Shown here in pieces: positions 1-12,019 of a stretch of DNA of 64,000 nt. Origin of the DNA: Artemisia argyi (taxonomy: Eukaryota > Streptophyta > Magnoliopsida > Asterales > Asteraceae); the NCBI GenBank assembly GCA_030686995.1, contig CM060709.1, positions 308,736,857 through 308,800,856 on the forward strand, in the 5' to 3' direction. A model generated the notes under the pieces. That model ran no database searches. It was not told the DNA's origin and worked only from the letters and a program-made list of their open reading frames with translations. Position 1 is the stretch's first letter. Each line of letters begins with the position of its first letter. The position numbers and the translations under genes are program-made.

Positions 1-3000
1 TGTTTGAGCACTTATCAGCATACTATGTCTTTAGCACCATCTGAATCTAGTAATGTTAATGTTGAGGAAACTTCTGTTGGTCAAGAGGACATATGAGGTT
101 TGGTTCGTGATGCCTTAGGTATTAATTCTTTGCCTTTGGATAACAAACAAGTAGGAGATACAACGATGGAAGAAGATACAACGATGGAAGGAGATACTGG
201 AGAATCCACCGAAAGTGGTGATCATGGTGAAGAGGGTGTTACATATAAGAAGTTGTTAGAAGAATGTGACAAAGAATTGTACTCTGGTTGCAAGTACTCA
301 AATTTGTCCTTCACTTTACATTTATATCACATTAAATGTATTGGTGGAATATCTAACAAGACTTTTAGCATGATACTAGAACTTTTGAGGGATGCATTTC
401 CACATCTTACAGCATTACCATCATCTGCCAATGAAGCCAAAAAGTTTACTAAAGATTTGGGTCTAGGTTACGAAAAAATCCATGCGTGCCCTAATGATTG
501 TATGCTTTATTGGGGTGACAGGGTGGGTCAACAATCTTGTCATATTTGCAAAGCTTCACGATATAAAAGCGATGAAGTGACTGGAAGTTCAAAATCACGC
601 AAATCCAATAAGCCGACAAAAGTTTTACGTTATTTTCCTTTAATTCCGAGACTTAAAAAGGTTGTACATGTCCGAGAAAATAGCAAAGGACATGAGGTGG
701 CATGATATTGGTAGAACAAAAGATGGAAAATTGAGGCACCCCGCAGATGGTCTTGCCTGGAGCGCATTTAATGATCGATATTCAAAGTTTGCCTCAGATC
801 CTCAAAGTGTGAGGCTTGGCCTGGCTAGTGATGGTTTTAATCCATTTCGTACAATGAGTACATCACATAGCACATGGCCAGTGTTATTGATTCCTTACAA
901 TTTACCTCCTTGGATATGCATGAAACAACAATCATTTATTCTTTCATCTATTATTCCTGGGGAGAAAGGTCCTGGTAATGATATTGACGTATATCTAAAA
1001 CCTTTAATAAAAGAGCTCCAATCATTATGGAAGGGTGTTGATGCATATGATGCTTTTTCTAAGGAACATTTCAAACTAAAGGCTTCCCTTTTGTGGACTA
1101 TCAACGATTTTCCTGCATATGCAAATTTATCTGGTTGGAGCACCAAGGGTCGTGTGGCATGTCTAGTTTGTGTGAACTCCACTCACTTTAGGTGGTTAAA
1201 ACATGGAAAAAAATTTGCTGCATGGGACATCGAAGATGGTTAGAGCCGAATCATGGTTATCGATTTCAAAAGGAATGTTTTGATGGTACAATAGAGAATG
1301 AGGGTCCGCCAACTCCACTAACAGGATTAGATGTTTTGAAACAATTAAGCGGAGTAAGATTTAAATATGGAAAGTCTAAGAAAAGGACGAGGGAGGATGT
1401 TGGTTCAACAAGTACTCATACAACAGAGGGAACATATGACAACCAAGGTGTATTTGAGAGTACAAATATTACCATTGAAGAAGATATCGATGGTGAGAAC
1501 CAATTATGGAAAAAGAAAAGTGTGTTCTTTGATTTAGAGTATTGGGAGCACAATTTACTTAGACATAACTTAGATGTGATGCATATCGAAAAGAATGTGT
1601 GTGACAATATTCTTGGGACCTTATTAGATTTGGATGGAAAGACTAAAGACAACGAAAACACCCGTAGGGATCTCGAGGAAATGGGAATTAGACATGACCT
1701 TCACCTTATAAATCGTCCTAATGGAAAGCCGTACTTACCCCCAGCATGTTATACGATGTCTAGTGTAGAGAAGTCCAACTTTTCACAATTGTTAAAAGAT
1801 CTCAAAGTTCCTGATGGGTATGCATCCAATATTTCGAAGGGTGTAAGCTTGAAAGATCATAAAATTTCCAATCTTAAGAGTCATGATGGGCACATCTTAA
1901 TGCAAGATGTTTTGACCATTGCTTTACGGGCATCCGTGATTTCAAGAACACAATCTCGTGTAGTTAAACCAGTGACTGATTATTGCTTCTTTTTCAAAGG
2001 GTTGTGTGCAAAAGTTCTTGATCTTAGTGAATTAGACAAAATGGAGTATCAACTTGTGCGGACATTGTGCGAGTTGGAGCAATTATTCCCTCCTAGTTTT
2101 TTCACAATCATGGTCCACTTGACTATCCATTTGATATCAGAGGCGAAGCTTGGTGGACCCGTTCATTACAGATGGATGTATCCGGTTGAATGGTACTCTC
2201 TTTCGTACCATTAAGTTATGCATATTTTCTTTTTACCTTGTGATTTTATTGGCCATTTTTTTTTAATTGAAAGGTACTTGATGCGGTTGAAGTCATATGT
2301 TCGCAATAAGGCTCAACTAGAGGGATCAATTGCAGAAGGATATATCAAGGAAGAGTGTCTTACTTTTTGTTCAAGGTATTTTGAAGGTGTTGAGACTCCC
2401 TTTAATCGCCCCCTTAGAAATGATGAGATTGTTGTCGGAAAAGAGATGTACATGTTCAATTCAGGTGGTCGTAAGTTAGGTAAGGTTGAGATTCTTGAGC
2501 TTGATGGAAAGTCTTTAGCTCAAGCACATCGTTATGTGTTACTAAACCATAGTAAAATTCAACCTTTCCGCGAGTAAGTATTTCCTTTTAGCATATATTT
2601 ATTATATCTAGTAAGAAATAGTGATTTGATAAAGTCTAAGATTATGATATGTTTCTTGTAGTTATTTTTTGGTTGAAAAACAAGCTCTTAGGGATAAACC
2701 CATGGACTCAAAAACAATAGAGAAATTGATGGTTGAGGAATTTTCATGGTGGCTAAAAAACCAGGTTACAAATCTATTGGTTGTTACATGAGTTTCCTCA
2801 TCTCCGAGGTGCATTAACTAATAGTGATGTTAAATAATGGTAGGTTTCTCACTTACAAAAGGATAATGTAGATGAAGAAGTGTTATCTCTTGCTATTGGT
2901 CCGAATACTGTTGCTAAACAATATAAAGGCTTCATCACTAATGGTTATAGATTTCTCACAAGGCGGCGTGAAGAGTTTAAGAAGACCCAAAATTCAGGAG

Positions 3001-3449
3001 TCATGGTGGAAGTTGAAGGAGGAAATTATTATGGAAAACTTACGAACATTATTGAGCTTGAATATTATCGTGGATACAAAATTTTGCTTTTCCATTGTGA
3101 TTGGGTCGACAATAGACTTTATAGAGGGCTAAAGAAAGATAAATATGGGTTTCCTCTTGTGAATTTTTCTAGGCCACTCGTACACACCGGTGAAAATTTC
3201 AAAGATGATCCTTTTATAATTTCTACTCAAGCAAGACAAGTGTTCTATATAGAGGATTTGAAAGATGTTGGATGGTCACATGTTATTATGACCAAGCCTA
3301 GGGATATATATGACATGGGGACCAATGTAAATAGAGATGATGTTGACTCTTATACCCAATGCATGCCTTGTAATCTTCCAATAATGGATGATGTGAACCA
3401 GGAACCTCGTTGGCTTCGTATGGAAACTGAACTCCAAGATGCTCAATAA
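1..3449 (+). pseudogene. CACTA tnp2-type transposase (TNPD-like) with DUF4218 and DUF4216, frame-broken
   Basis: This would be the main transposase, which cuts and joins element ends in the nucleus. The tnp2 (Transposase_21) region runs from about 480 to 1990 (KIHACPNDC, then DGFNPFRTMS, LIPYNLPPW, GPGNDIDVYL, GHRRWLEPNH and HNLDVMHIEKNVCDN). DUF4218 spans about 1990-2573 (LDKMEYQLVRTLCELEQLFP) and DUF4216 about 3020-3300. An 81-bp GT-AG intron at 2193-2273 interrupts DUF4218. A donor GTAAGT at 2574 and an acceptor before 2661 suggest a second intron, with a short exon at 2661-2763. Lesions: an in-frame TGA at 94-96, a one-base shift near 661 and another near 1215 (compare KKF before it with CCMGHRRW after it). 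The N-terminus is outside the window. Family assignment is secure and activity unlikely. Confidence 0.88.
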
Positions 3450-3484
3450 CAATCAGTATCTGTTCACCTATTGGAGTTCATGAG

Positions 3485-3529
<45 letters not shown>

Positions 3530-5220
3530 TTTATAGGTCTGTGTAATCGTTTTTTACTCTAGGATTAGTTGTGTTTAGTTGTTAAAATTGAGATTAAATC
3601 AGTCATTTAAGTGTTTTTTCATAAGTATGAGTCAGTAGTAAAATGGTTTTATTAGGTCTTTGATTATAGGATAATACAATTAAATAGTTTATAGATTATT
3701 TTGAAGTCAATTGGTAGCTTAGTTTTTGGTTCAAAACTAGCCTGTCACCCCCTTTTTGCAAGTCTGCTCATAATAGACTCCAAAAGAACTTATTATTTGC
3801 TTTTAAGTATTTCATTTTCATCATGAAATATATACGAACATTTAGAAATTCTAATATGGTTATATGATTCTGTTTGCAGGGTCCTTGAGCTTGCTAGTTT
3901 ATCATTACGAATCCGTTGGACTGCACTATCTTCTTAATTAATCAGGTAAGGTTTTCTAATGGCTTTTTCTTTGTCATTATATAAGTAGAATGAATTTAGT
4001 TTTCGGGCTGAAATATTTCAATTTGAAATATTTGGTGTTCATGATTGTGCCTGAGTATTTGGGAGAAAGTAGCATTTTTCTTTCGTACTGAGGTTTCATA
4101 AGTACATATTGGGTCACAATTACTAAAATCCGTATCATGACTCTAAACTGATGAGAGTTTTGACTAATATATAAAGATTGTAACGATAATGATTTGGTCA
4201 ATAACTCAACAAAAAGTGCTTAAACATACTATGTTCTGCACTGGTTATAAATGAATCTTGGACAGTTAACAAACTTAAACTAATTCAAAAGTTGAGAAAA
4301 AAAAATGTTCTGTATAGCATAATACCTGCTATGAGTTACGACTCCTTTGGTTGCTTGTTCATCATTGAGAGAAAATATAGCATTTGATGCACCTCGGAAT
4401 TTACTAGTGGTTTCAAATTTTCCCAGGTTTTTTTTTCTGGGCATCCAATCAGGTATAAGTGTAACAATTATCAAGATAGTTTGCCTTTATCTATCATACT
4501 CTGTATGATCAGTGCTAATTATTTTTCTTACCTTGTTTCTTACCAAAGCTTAATTTTGTGTTCTGTTTTTGATCGTTGCATGCTTGCTTATGTTGTCTGC
4601 ACGTTTTTATTAACTGAACTACTTAAAATGCTTGCTTATGCTGTTTTAAGGTACTGATTACTGCTGAGCTATGTCTGTGTTAAGAACATATAAACAAACC
4701 GGTTGGTTGAATGTGTGTGATAAAAAAAGAAAACGCTTTTCTTCTAGTGATAATGATCAGTAGCTGCTATTTTCTTGGAAATTCTTGTGGATTCATGCAA
4801 ACTGATCCATTTGCTTCATGGTGCATTAAGTTTGTTTGACTCTGATTTGTTAGTGTGTCCCTTGATTAAGAAAGAAGTCTATTGTTACAAATATTACATA
4901 TCCTGCATTAGTAGCAATCTGGTAGACATTAGCAGACTTCATCTAAGGTTAGGGAGATTAATAACGGAGACTAAAGTAATTTGAAACCTAGTATGATAAT
5001 GAGATGTATTAGATAATTAATGATATATTAAAATGATGAAGTCAATACAAGTTTGGCCTACTAACCCAAGTATTGTTCCTATTTTGAAGCTGAGTTTTGT
5101 CTTAAATTGAGGAGGAGAGGATTTTTGGTACTTGCTAATGTGTACATTATAAAATATTAGTAGTAAAATATAAACAAATTCCATTTTTACCTAAATGTGG
5201 TACAATAAAAATAAATGCAG
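3450..5220 (+). other. Interval between the two CACTA genes; possible leader exon
   Basis: No convincing coding sequence. There is a T-rich run at 3488-3519 followed by a short (GT)n. Positions 3880-3944 look like a small non-coding exon (acceptor TTTGCAG before it, donor GTAAGG after it), which could be a leader exon of the downstream TNPA-like gene. The rest is AT-rich, intron-like sequence. Confidence 0.4.
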
Positions 5221-6190
5221 AAATTGTCAGCATGTGGGAAGAAAGCAAGACTCGACCAAGTCCATACTCGCACTACTGGTGCTAAAACTTTCGCGCGAAG
5301 AAGGCATGAATTTGTGAGTTTTATTGCTCAAAACATTTAATCTCAAAACTATTATAACTCATATTTTTATGCAATATTTGATGTTATGTATCTAATCTAC
5401 AGAAAGTGAAAAATAAAAGATCACCGAATGATGTAGAGTCATTTGACATCTGCTATAAAACGACTATATTCAGGAAGCAACAGTAGAAATGATGGTATAC
5501 ACATACCAGAATATTCTATTTTTTTTCCAAATATTATATGGCATGCTTTGATTTATGAACTTAAAAGTGTATGCACTGTTTGTTTTAGGTTATAGCAAAT
5601 CAAGAACTATCAAAGAATAAATTAGAGCTAGTAGGTCCCGAAGGTAATATTGAACCTGCCTTAGAGGCAGAAATTGCTAGGGAGGTTCTTAACAAACTGT
5701 TTGGAAATGAAGAACCTCGATGTTTTGAGGCCGATGTGACAAAATCCCAAATAACTAAGTTTTCTTGCGATCTAAGAATGATGAGGGGTGAAGTACTAGC
5801 AAATGAAAACCGTTTTCTGTTGGAGAAGGTAGACAATCAAAGTAAGGAAATAGAGACTCAAAAAAAGCAATTAGAGACTCAACAGAACAAAGTTGAGTCA
5901 TACAGTAAGCAAGTAGACACTCTAGTTTCGCAACTGAATAATATGGGAAAAAAGCTGAATGAAGTTTATGGAATGTTGAAAGTTTTTCAAACCGCGTTTC
6001 CAGATCTATATGCTTCTACTTCTGCTGCTGCTAGTACATGTGACAAACAAGTGAGTGGTTTATTGTTTATTGCACTATTTTTTTTTTCTTTCAGTCCCTT
6101 GTTTGAAGATAATATTTTTTTTTCAGTCCTATTCTAGCGCATCACCCGTCATGGATCATTACTCACCTGTCATGGATCACTACCCGGGTA
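5221..6190 (+). pseudogene. TNPA-like second CACTA gene (plant transposase Ptta/En/Spm type), several exons
   Basis: Proposed exons: 5221-5325 (acceptor ATGCAG, donor GTGAGT), encoding ARLDQVHTRTTGAKTFARRR, which resembles the 'TTG-KSFAR' signature of plant Ptta/En/Spm proteins; 5401 to about 5487, encoding KNKRSPNDVESFDICYKT, where this family usually has an ELF-H motif; 5589-6050, open without a stop and rich in a coiled coil (ENRFLLEKVDNQSKEIETQKK, then repeated heptads); and 6127-6190, with a duplicated VMDHYSP/VMDHYPG. The second exon meets an in-frame TAG at 5485-5487, so that copy may be broken or the splice sites misplaced. TNPA-type proteins bind subterminal repeats and bridge element ends. 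Exon borders are inferred from splice consensus and frame only. Confidence 0.6.
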
Positions 6191-7434
6191 TCTTTTTTTT
6201 TTTATTTTTTTTTTTATTTTTTTATTTTTTATAATTGATTGATGGTATTTGATATTTACTGATAAGATTCAGGATCATTTTGAGGTACTCTTTGATTGTA
6301 ATTTAATCTATTTTTAGAAATGATCACGTGGCAGTTTATTATTAGATTATTGAGTTACTGTTAGTTTTTACTGAAATGATGACGTGGCAAATTTAACTAG
6401 TATTAGAGATTTGTGATTTGTGTTGAAAGAAGTTTTATTGAGGTGATAGCGTGGCCAGTGTTTATTGATGATGTGGCGAAATATCGTTGATGATCTAAAT
6501 CACAATATGCGATGGAGTTTTAAGAGAAATGATGACACGTGATGCGTATATTTGATGGTGTGCCAATTTGTTATTAGATTAGAATCCATGAAAATGATGG
6601 TGTGGCATTGGTATAGTGATTAGGTGTTGAAGTACTTTTTTGTATGCTTAAGGTCCTACAAGTTCAGCTATGTATTACTCTCAGGATAGCATAACATCTT
6701 TTGGGGCGAAATGACAACTAGATTTTCATGGATTTATTAAGTTATGGTTTTTTGCATTAGAGTACTATCTGGTAGTTTTAGTATTAGTAGTTTTAAGAGG
6801 TTTGTGATTCTAATATGGTAACTGTATTTGTATTTCAAACATTGGTCTTGCATGAAAGAGGAAGTCATAGCTAATTAGAAGTTTATTGAATATGCGACCA
6901 AGTTCCATGATGAGGTATTTTAGAGATGACAATGATAGCATACATTATTTGATCTAAAGTTAATGGTAGTCAGGTTGCAGACTTTTGTTTTGTTATCATC
7001 CATGGAGTCTCTAAAAAGATATTGCCTGATTGTTGCCCTGTTTAACTTATTTCATTTAAGCTGGTATAGTTTGAGAAAAGTATAATGCAAGTTATTCCAT
7101 TAAGTCACAAGCGGGTTAAAAACATTCTAAAAGGTTAAAAATTCATGGAACTTTTAGATAAACTAAATTTTTTTGCGACTTTGGAGTAGATTTTTTATGA
7201 TCACCTGTTCTTTAAGAGTCTTTGTGATTGTAATATGGTAACTATTGCAAGGAAGGCGGTCATTTTGTTGTGCGATTTAGTTAGTTGTCTTGACTGTGAT
7301 TTTAAGGATGTGTAATATTATACTTGTTTTGTGGGTTACTGATTTTAAGCTGTTATGTGTTATTTAGGATCTTGTTGAAGACAAACGATAGGTGCTTGTT
7401 GAAGACAAAAGTTAGAAGAAAATTTTAATGGATT
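6191..7434 (+). other. Non-coding CACTA interior with T-runs and a GATGACGTGGCA-like array
   Basis: No gene seen. A T-rich tract lies at 6190-6232. Copies of a 12-bp motif close to GATGACGTGGCA start at 6322, 6378, 6445, 6468, 6554 and 6596, with a degenerate copy near 6531. The remainder to 7434 is AT-rich with no reading frame of note. Confidence 0.6.
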
Positions 7435-7780
7435 TCAGTCTCGTCTAAAAGATAGGAGCTTGAGCTTGTTCAAGGATAATGGAAGATTAGCTGCAGATTC
7501 AATATTTTAAGATGTTAAGGATAATGGAAGATTAGCTGCAGATTAAGTCTCGTCTAAAAGATTAGCTGCAGATTCAATATTTTAAGCTGTTAAGGATTGT
7601 GTAAACATACTTTAGTTGCAGTTCAATATATTTAGTCTCGTCTAAAAGTCTCGTCTAAAAGATTAGTTGCAGATTCAGTCTCGTCTAAAAGATTAGCTGC
7701 AGATTCAGTCTCGTCTAAAAGTCTGGTCTATATTAGTTTATGAATGATTAGCTGCAGATTCAATATGTTTAGTTGCAGTT
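7435..7780 (+). repeat. Degenerate tandem array (AGTCTCGTCTAAAAG + ATTAGCTGCAGATTCA)
   Basis: Two modules alternate irregularly. AGTCTCGTCTAAAAG starts at about 7438, 7546, 7633, 7648, 7677 and 7708. ATTAGCTGCAGATTCA, often followed by ATATTTTAAG, starts at about 7486, 7530, 7560, 7662, 7691 and 7747. The longest regular run gives units of about 30 bp. The array lies 0.45-0.8 kb from the element's right end. Confidence 0.8.
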
Positions 7781-7851
7781 CTGTATGTATATTGACTATA
7801 TTCTATATTAGTTTGGTATCTTTTATATTGAATGTGACTGGAAATATATTT

Positions 7852-7853
7852 TG

Positions 7854-7901
<48 letters not shown>
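7852..7901 (+). repeat. Poly(T) tract
   Basis: An almost pure T run of about 45 bases, broken by a single C near 7865. It separates the tandem array from the subterminal region. Confidence 0.9.
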
Positions 7902-7907
<6 letters not shown>

Positions 7908-8225
7908 TTAAAAGAAAAAGGTTGAGACATAAAAGCGTGTACAAAATTGTGTCATCAGTTTCCCAATTTGTCATGCTTAAAAGCGTGGAGTTTAAAGTTT
8001 TAGTTGACACATAGTAGTGTGGACATGTGCATCATTTATACAAAAAAAAAAGCTTGTACTTTCATATAATTTCTTCACACTTTTTAGAGTAGAGTCTTTG
8101 AATGTTTGTTGACAAATATAAGCGTGTATATATTTGTGACGCATAGATACTCCACGCAACAGGAAACGTGGACTTTAAAATTGCACACACTTTAACTGTG
8201 TAAAATCAGGTGATTTGTTGTAGTG
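7902..8225 (+). repeat. CACTA right subterminal region and terminal inverted repeat
   Basis: Motifs related to AAAAGCGTG(T/G)A occur at 7931, 7979, 8012 (AGTAGTGTGGA), 8118 and 8164 (AAACGTGGA). Several are preceded by TTGAGACAT, TTGACACAT or TTGACAAAT. The terminus is at 8211-8225. Such subterminal repeats are the known docking sites for TNPA-like proteins in En/Spm; which of these sites are used is inference. Confidence 0.75.
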
Positions 8226-8549
8226 TTCATAGAAAAGTAGGTTTGATCATGTATGGTTTAATCATAGTCGACTGCTTTTTACATAATTTTGTTAGAACCA
8301 CATGGTGATAGGAACAAAGAATTCTTTAAGTATGCTGCAGAAGCCCATAAGAACAGGAACTCATACTTTTTAAACACTTAACTATCACGAGTAACAATTA
8401 TGCCAATAAATAGTTTATGTAACTCATTCTTTCTTACTCATACATTATCACATCTGGACATGCTTTAACAGCCATAAGTACAGGAACAAAGCAATATGAA
8501 ATAACGAAAAAATGTTTATTAAGTAATCTACAAGGGGTACGTTTCAAAA
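8226..8549. other. 3' flank of TAXI-like copy A
   Basis: AT-rich sequence between the CACTA end and the coding end of copy A, presumably its 3' untranslated and downstream region. No ORF or repeat recognised. Confidence 0.5.
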
Positions 8550-9132
8550 CTATTGGTAAAGTTGAAGTTTGAGCAAGAAGTATTCATTTTTAATAAGGAA
8601 GAACTGAACCCAAAACGTTGAATTTTCTAGATCAAAAAGTAGGAAGTTATCCATCATCTGAAATGTCCCAATAACGATTGCTTGTTTAGTTATCTCACCA
8701 CCATCAACGAAAGCTAGGCATGCCACGTCTTTTGTTATAAGTTTAATGGAATTATCCCTAGTTATAGTCCAGTTCTTCCCATCCTGGAGACTGAAATCAA
8801 TATCAGGAACACTTAAATCAACTCGGGTTCCATTGTCGAAGAACATCCTGTAACAAAGGCTAAGTGGTGCAACTGGGGTTGCAAGAGGCAATCGTTTTGT
8901 AACCTTTGACAACCTCCGAACCACACAATGATAAAGGTCTGTTTTAAGCATGGTGTAAGGCTCAGTTGTACTAAGCCTGGCAGTTGTATTCTCCACGACC
9001 TCAAAAGATCTATGTTTAATTACAATGGCATTGACACCAATGTAGTAACTAAAAGAATCTGGACGCTTAGTAACGGAGTATAAGAAAGCAAACTCCTTAA
9101 GTCAACATCAGAGTGAGGAAGAAGGTAAAAAG
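8550..9132 (-). pseudogene. TAXI-like copy A, C-terminal part (split by Copia-1)
   Basis: This is the C-terminal domain of a pepsin-fold inhibitor-like protein (TAXI_C): LLPHSDVDLRSLLSYTP, then PDSFSYYIGVNAIVIKHRS, TTEPYTMLKTDLY, PLSLCYR, VPDIDFSLQDGKNWTI and DVACLAFVDGGE. It continues the fragment at 47177-47890; the junction is marked by the 5-bp duplication AAAAG at 9128-9132 and 47177-47181. Two further lesions are visible: a one-base shift near 9068 (between SYTPLL and PDSF) and a one-base insertion near 8620, which changes the final TSSLL...NFDF block. In family members the active-site aspartates of aspartic proteases are lost; here the second site reads TTEP. Copy A is therefore a pseudogene independent of the insertion. 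Confidence 0.88.
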
Positions 9133-9410
9133 TGAAAAACTATAATCTCGATATTGCTTCTTATTAAACTAGAAGGACCGAAGTTGTTAGATAGAAACTT
9201 AATAACCGTTTAGTTAGTTAAGTTAGTTATTTTCTGTAAATTGTGAAAGGGTATGTTGAATGGACACAACCCTTCCAACAGTCACGATGGTTCAAAAGAC
9301 AACCATTCGTTTAGTATAAATACTCATGTACATGTAATGTTACAAGTTTAGACCGATAATAGTTATTCAGATTTATTTACTTGCAATTTCAATATCGACT
9401 TTCACATTTG
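9133..9410 (+). repeat. Copia-1 5' LTR, with damaged 3' edge
   Basis: Begins TGAAAAACTATAATC and matches 46890 onward. The TATA box TATAAATA is at 9315-9322. The 3' LTR ends ATTTGGGACCAACA, whereas here ATTTGG runs straight into CATCAAGAGCC, which looks like the initiator-tRNA-Met primer site. A deletion of about 13-14 bp between ATTTGG repeats would explain it. Confidence 0.85.
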
Positions 9411-10773
9411 GCATCAAGAGCCATACTCGTTATACATTTCGAACCAGAAACCATTTAACGAGAACAAGAGGGAAACCAAACAGAAACCAGACGCTGGAAC
9501 TCTCATTCCAGAATAGAACACACAACGTTCAAACAAGAATACGTTGCCTGGATAATTAGGACGCAAGGAAGGAAAGTGCACATCCATACTTGTGGGAAAT
9601 TGCAAACGAGAAGGGGAACCAAACGTAGTGGTGACCAAAGTTGGTTGTGTTGGGTGTTTGCTGTACGCGGCAGGAAGGCACAAGGAAGGAAGCACAAGTT
9701 TTTTTTCAGAAACTTTGCTTGTGATTAGAACCATACTACAACAAACCAATGAGACCCACTGTTGTTATAATAACGCAACATGAAGGAAGAGAAGACCCAT
9801 TTGCCATCAGTTTAACGCAGCAAATTGGAAGGAAAGGACGTCAAGAAGAAGAGACCCATGGTTGCTTATATAACGCAGCACGTTGGAAAGATAAAAGGTT
9901 GCTTGGATATAGAAAAGGTACCGAGAGTAAACAGAAAACAATCTAGGAATTGTTTGGCGCACGCTAGCAATACAAAGACAGCAACAACGAAGGAAAAACA
10001 ATCTGATCAATTGTTTGTAAAAGATACCGAAGGTATTGATTGTTGTGGGACATACGGTGTGGAACAAAAGCGAAAGGAAGGAAGTATTGTGGAAAAGCGT
10101 TAAAGTAGTAACAAGCAACGGAGGCAACAAGGCGAAAGCAATTCGTTAACCTTGTTTGAAAGACATACTACCAAGATAGTATTAGAAGAAAGGGAAAACA
10201 AACAAATCCGTCTGTTTAAAAAAATACCGAGAAGTATTTTTAGGCACTTTGTGGGTATTACTAACTTGGAAATCAAGAGCAACACAACAAACAACAAACC
10301 TTGTTGTTTATCGAGAACATAGAAAGTTTTTGGAGGGAAGCCGAGACAAAAAAACGAGTCTAGGGCACGGTGTGATTTCAAGTCGACACAAAGGAAGGAT
10401 AAAGGAACAACGTGGTGAAGGCATGGTAATTTGGAAAGCAATTCGACAACAACATCAAGGGGTGTACGTGAATTAGCTTTGGTGAACAAGGGAAAGAAAA
10501 GCATAGTTGGCATAACATTCTAGTGCTGACATAAAGGGAAATACACGTTTGTGTTTTGACACAACAACGAGGTCAGAAAAAAATTCAAATTTTGAATTTC
10601 ATTTACATAGTATAGATATTTGTTTATACTATTAGGAAATCCCGAGAACTATATTTTGATCCCGTTATATTAGGATTCCCAGATAACTATTTCTGTTCCC
10701 GTAGTATTAAGTGATACCACTAGTTAGAAATTCTCATAAGATTTAGAAAGTGAAGATATTAAACACTTTCAAG
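9411..10773 (+). other. Copia-1 leader with degenerate repeats
   Basis: Untranslated leader between the primer site and gag. Segments like AACGCAGCA-TTGGAAGG recur (about 9771, 9811, 9869), as does ACCCA-GTTG-TATA. No open frame here has coding character. Confidence 0.55.
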
Positions 10774-11712
10774 ATGTCCGGTGACGATACAAATAATGTA
10801 ACACCAAAACCCATAACACCTATTGCACAATACCAATGCCCTAAACTTAAAACCACAAACTACACGGTTTGGGCTTTACAAATTAAGGTTATACTAGAAG
10901 CACATGGTTTATGTGAGACAATAGAACCTAAGGAAAACATGCAAGTAGATGATAAGAAAGATAAGGCAACTATTGCCCTCTTATATCAAGCGTTGACCGA
11001 AGATGTGATTTTACAAGTAGCATGTTGTAAAACGGCAAGGGAATTATGGGAATCATTGAAAAGGAGACATGTTGGAGAAGAGAAAGTGCAACAAGCACGG
11101 TTTCAATCATTGATGATTGGATTTCATACCCTTCAGATGAAGGAAGATGAAACGGTGGATGCATTTACGAACAAACTAAATGGTTACGCCACGAAGGCTA
11201 AAGAATTAGGAAAGACCATGGATGAATCACTTTTAGTTAGAAAACTATTAGACTCCACACCAGATAGGTTCATTCAAATAGTAGCATCCATAGAACAGAC
11301 AAACGACCTCGATGATATCACCTTAGATGAGATCGCTAGAAAACTTAAGGCATTCGAGGAAAGAATAAAACTTCGAAAGGGATGTCAAGTAGAGAGCCAG
11401 GATAATTTGCTATTTGTACAAGGCGAACACTCTAAAAATGGGAAAAGTTTTACAAAACGTAGAGGTAGATCAAACTACTCACGAGGGAACTGGCAAGATA
11501 ATAAGAATAAGGATAACTCGAATGGAGAGAACTCAACTCACAAAGATAAGTCAAATAAAGGTAGACGTGAGTGGGATATAAGTAAAGTAAAATGTTTCAA
11601 TTGCGGGAAACATGGAAATATGAAGAAAGACTACAGAAAACCATCAACAACCCAGGAACAATCAAACCTTATCTTAGAAGACGATGAACCATCACTATAT
11701 ATTAATGACTAG
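10774..11712 (+). pseudogene. Copia-1 gag
   Basis: Start chosen at ATG 10774 (MSGDDTNN). The protein has the copia gag fold region (LKTTNYTVWALQIKVILEAHG; ALTEDVILQVACCKTARELWESL; DESLLVRKLLDSTPDRF), a basic linker, and a zinc knuckle that has lost two ligands: it reads CFNCGKHGNMKKDY, where the family has H at the ninth and C at the last position. The frame then ends at 11712, while the protease continues in the +1 frame from about 11690. It would form the capsid of the cytoplasmic particle, but this copy is inactive. Confidence 0.85.
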
Positions 11713-12019
11713 GCACGAAACTGAACACGAAGAAGTTTTGTTGAATGAAGGAAAAATACAACCCGGAAAGTATGCTACAGTAGATGCTAGCATATGGTAT
11801 TTAGATAATGGTGCAAGTAACCATATGACGGGAACCAAGAGTCATTTTAAGGATATTAACGAAAGCATCACTAGACGTGTTCGTTTTGGAGATGGATCGT
11901 ATGTGGAGATAAAGGGTAGAGGTTCAATACTATTAGGATGTAGAAACAAGGAACAAAAGATTGTGTCAGACGTTTACTACATTCCAAACCTCAAGAGCAA
12001 CATACTTAGTCTAGGACAA
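11684..12019 (+). pseudogene. Copia-1 protease segment, cut at 12019 by Copia-2
   Basis: Aspartic protease of the polyprotein: WYLDNGASNHMTG (active site normally D-S/T-G, here DNG), FGDGSYVEIKGRGS, VYYIPNLKSNILSLGQ. It follows gag after a frameshift near 11690. The frame stops at the Copia-2 insertion and resumes in phase at 28869 with LTEIGCK, as copia polyproteins normally do. Confidence 0.85.

Larger units (their letters stand above)
1..8225 (+). mobile_element. CACTA (En/Spm) DNA transposon, right-hand part
   Basis: The right end reads ...TGATTTGTTGTAGTG at 8211-8225, the reverse complement of a canonical CACTA terminus (CACTACAACAAATCA). Inside lie a tnp2/DUF4218/DUF4216 transposase gene (1-3449) and a second TNPA-like gene (about 5221-6190), the usual two-gene layout of autonomous plant CACTA elements. 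Short motifs containing AAGCGTG recur in the last 300 bases, as expected of subterminal transposase-binding sites. The left end is outside the window, so the 3-bp target duplication (candidate TTC at 8226-8228) cannot be tested. The transposase is broken, so this copy is probably non-autonomous. Confidence 0.88.

Noticed and set aside
8550..8996. Treating the two TAXI fragments of copy A as separate genes
   Set aside because: The AAAAG duplication and the continuation of the alignment at 47177 show they are two halves of one gene.
9414..10513. Overlapping open frames on both strands of the Copia-1 leader
   Set aside because: Overlap in several frames, low complexity, and position between primer site and gag argue against coding.
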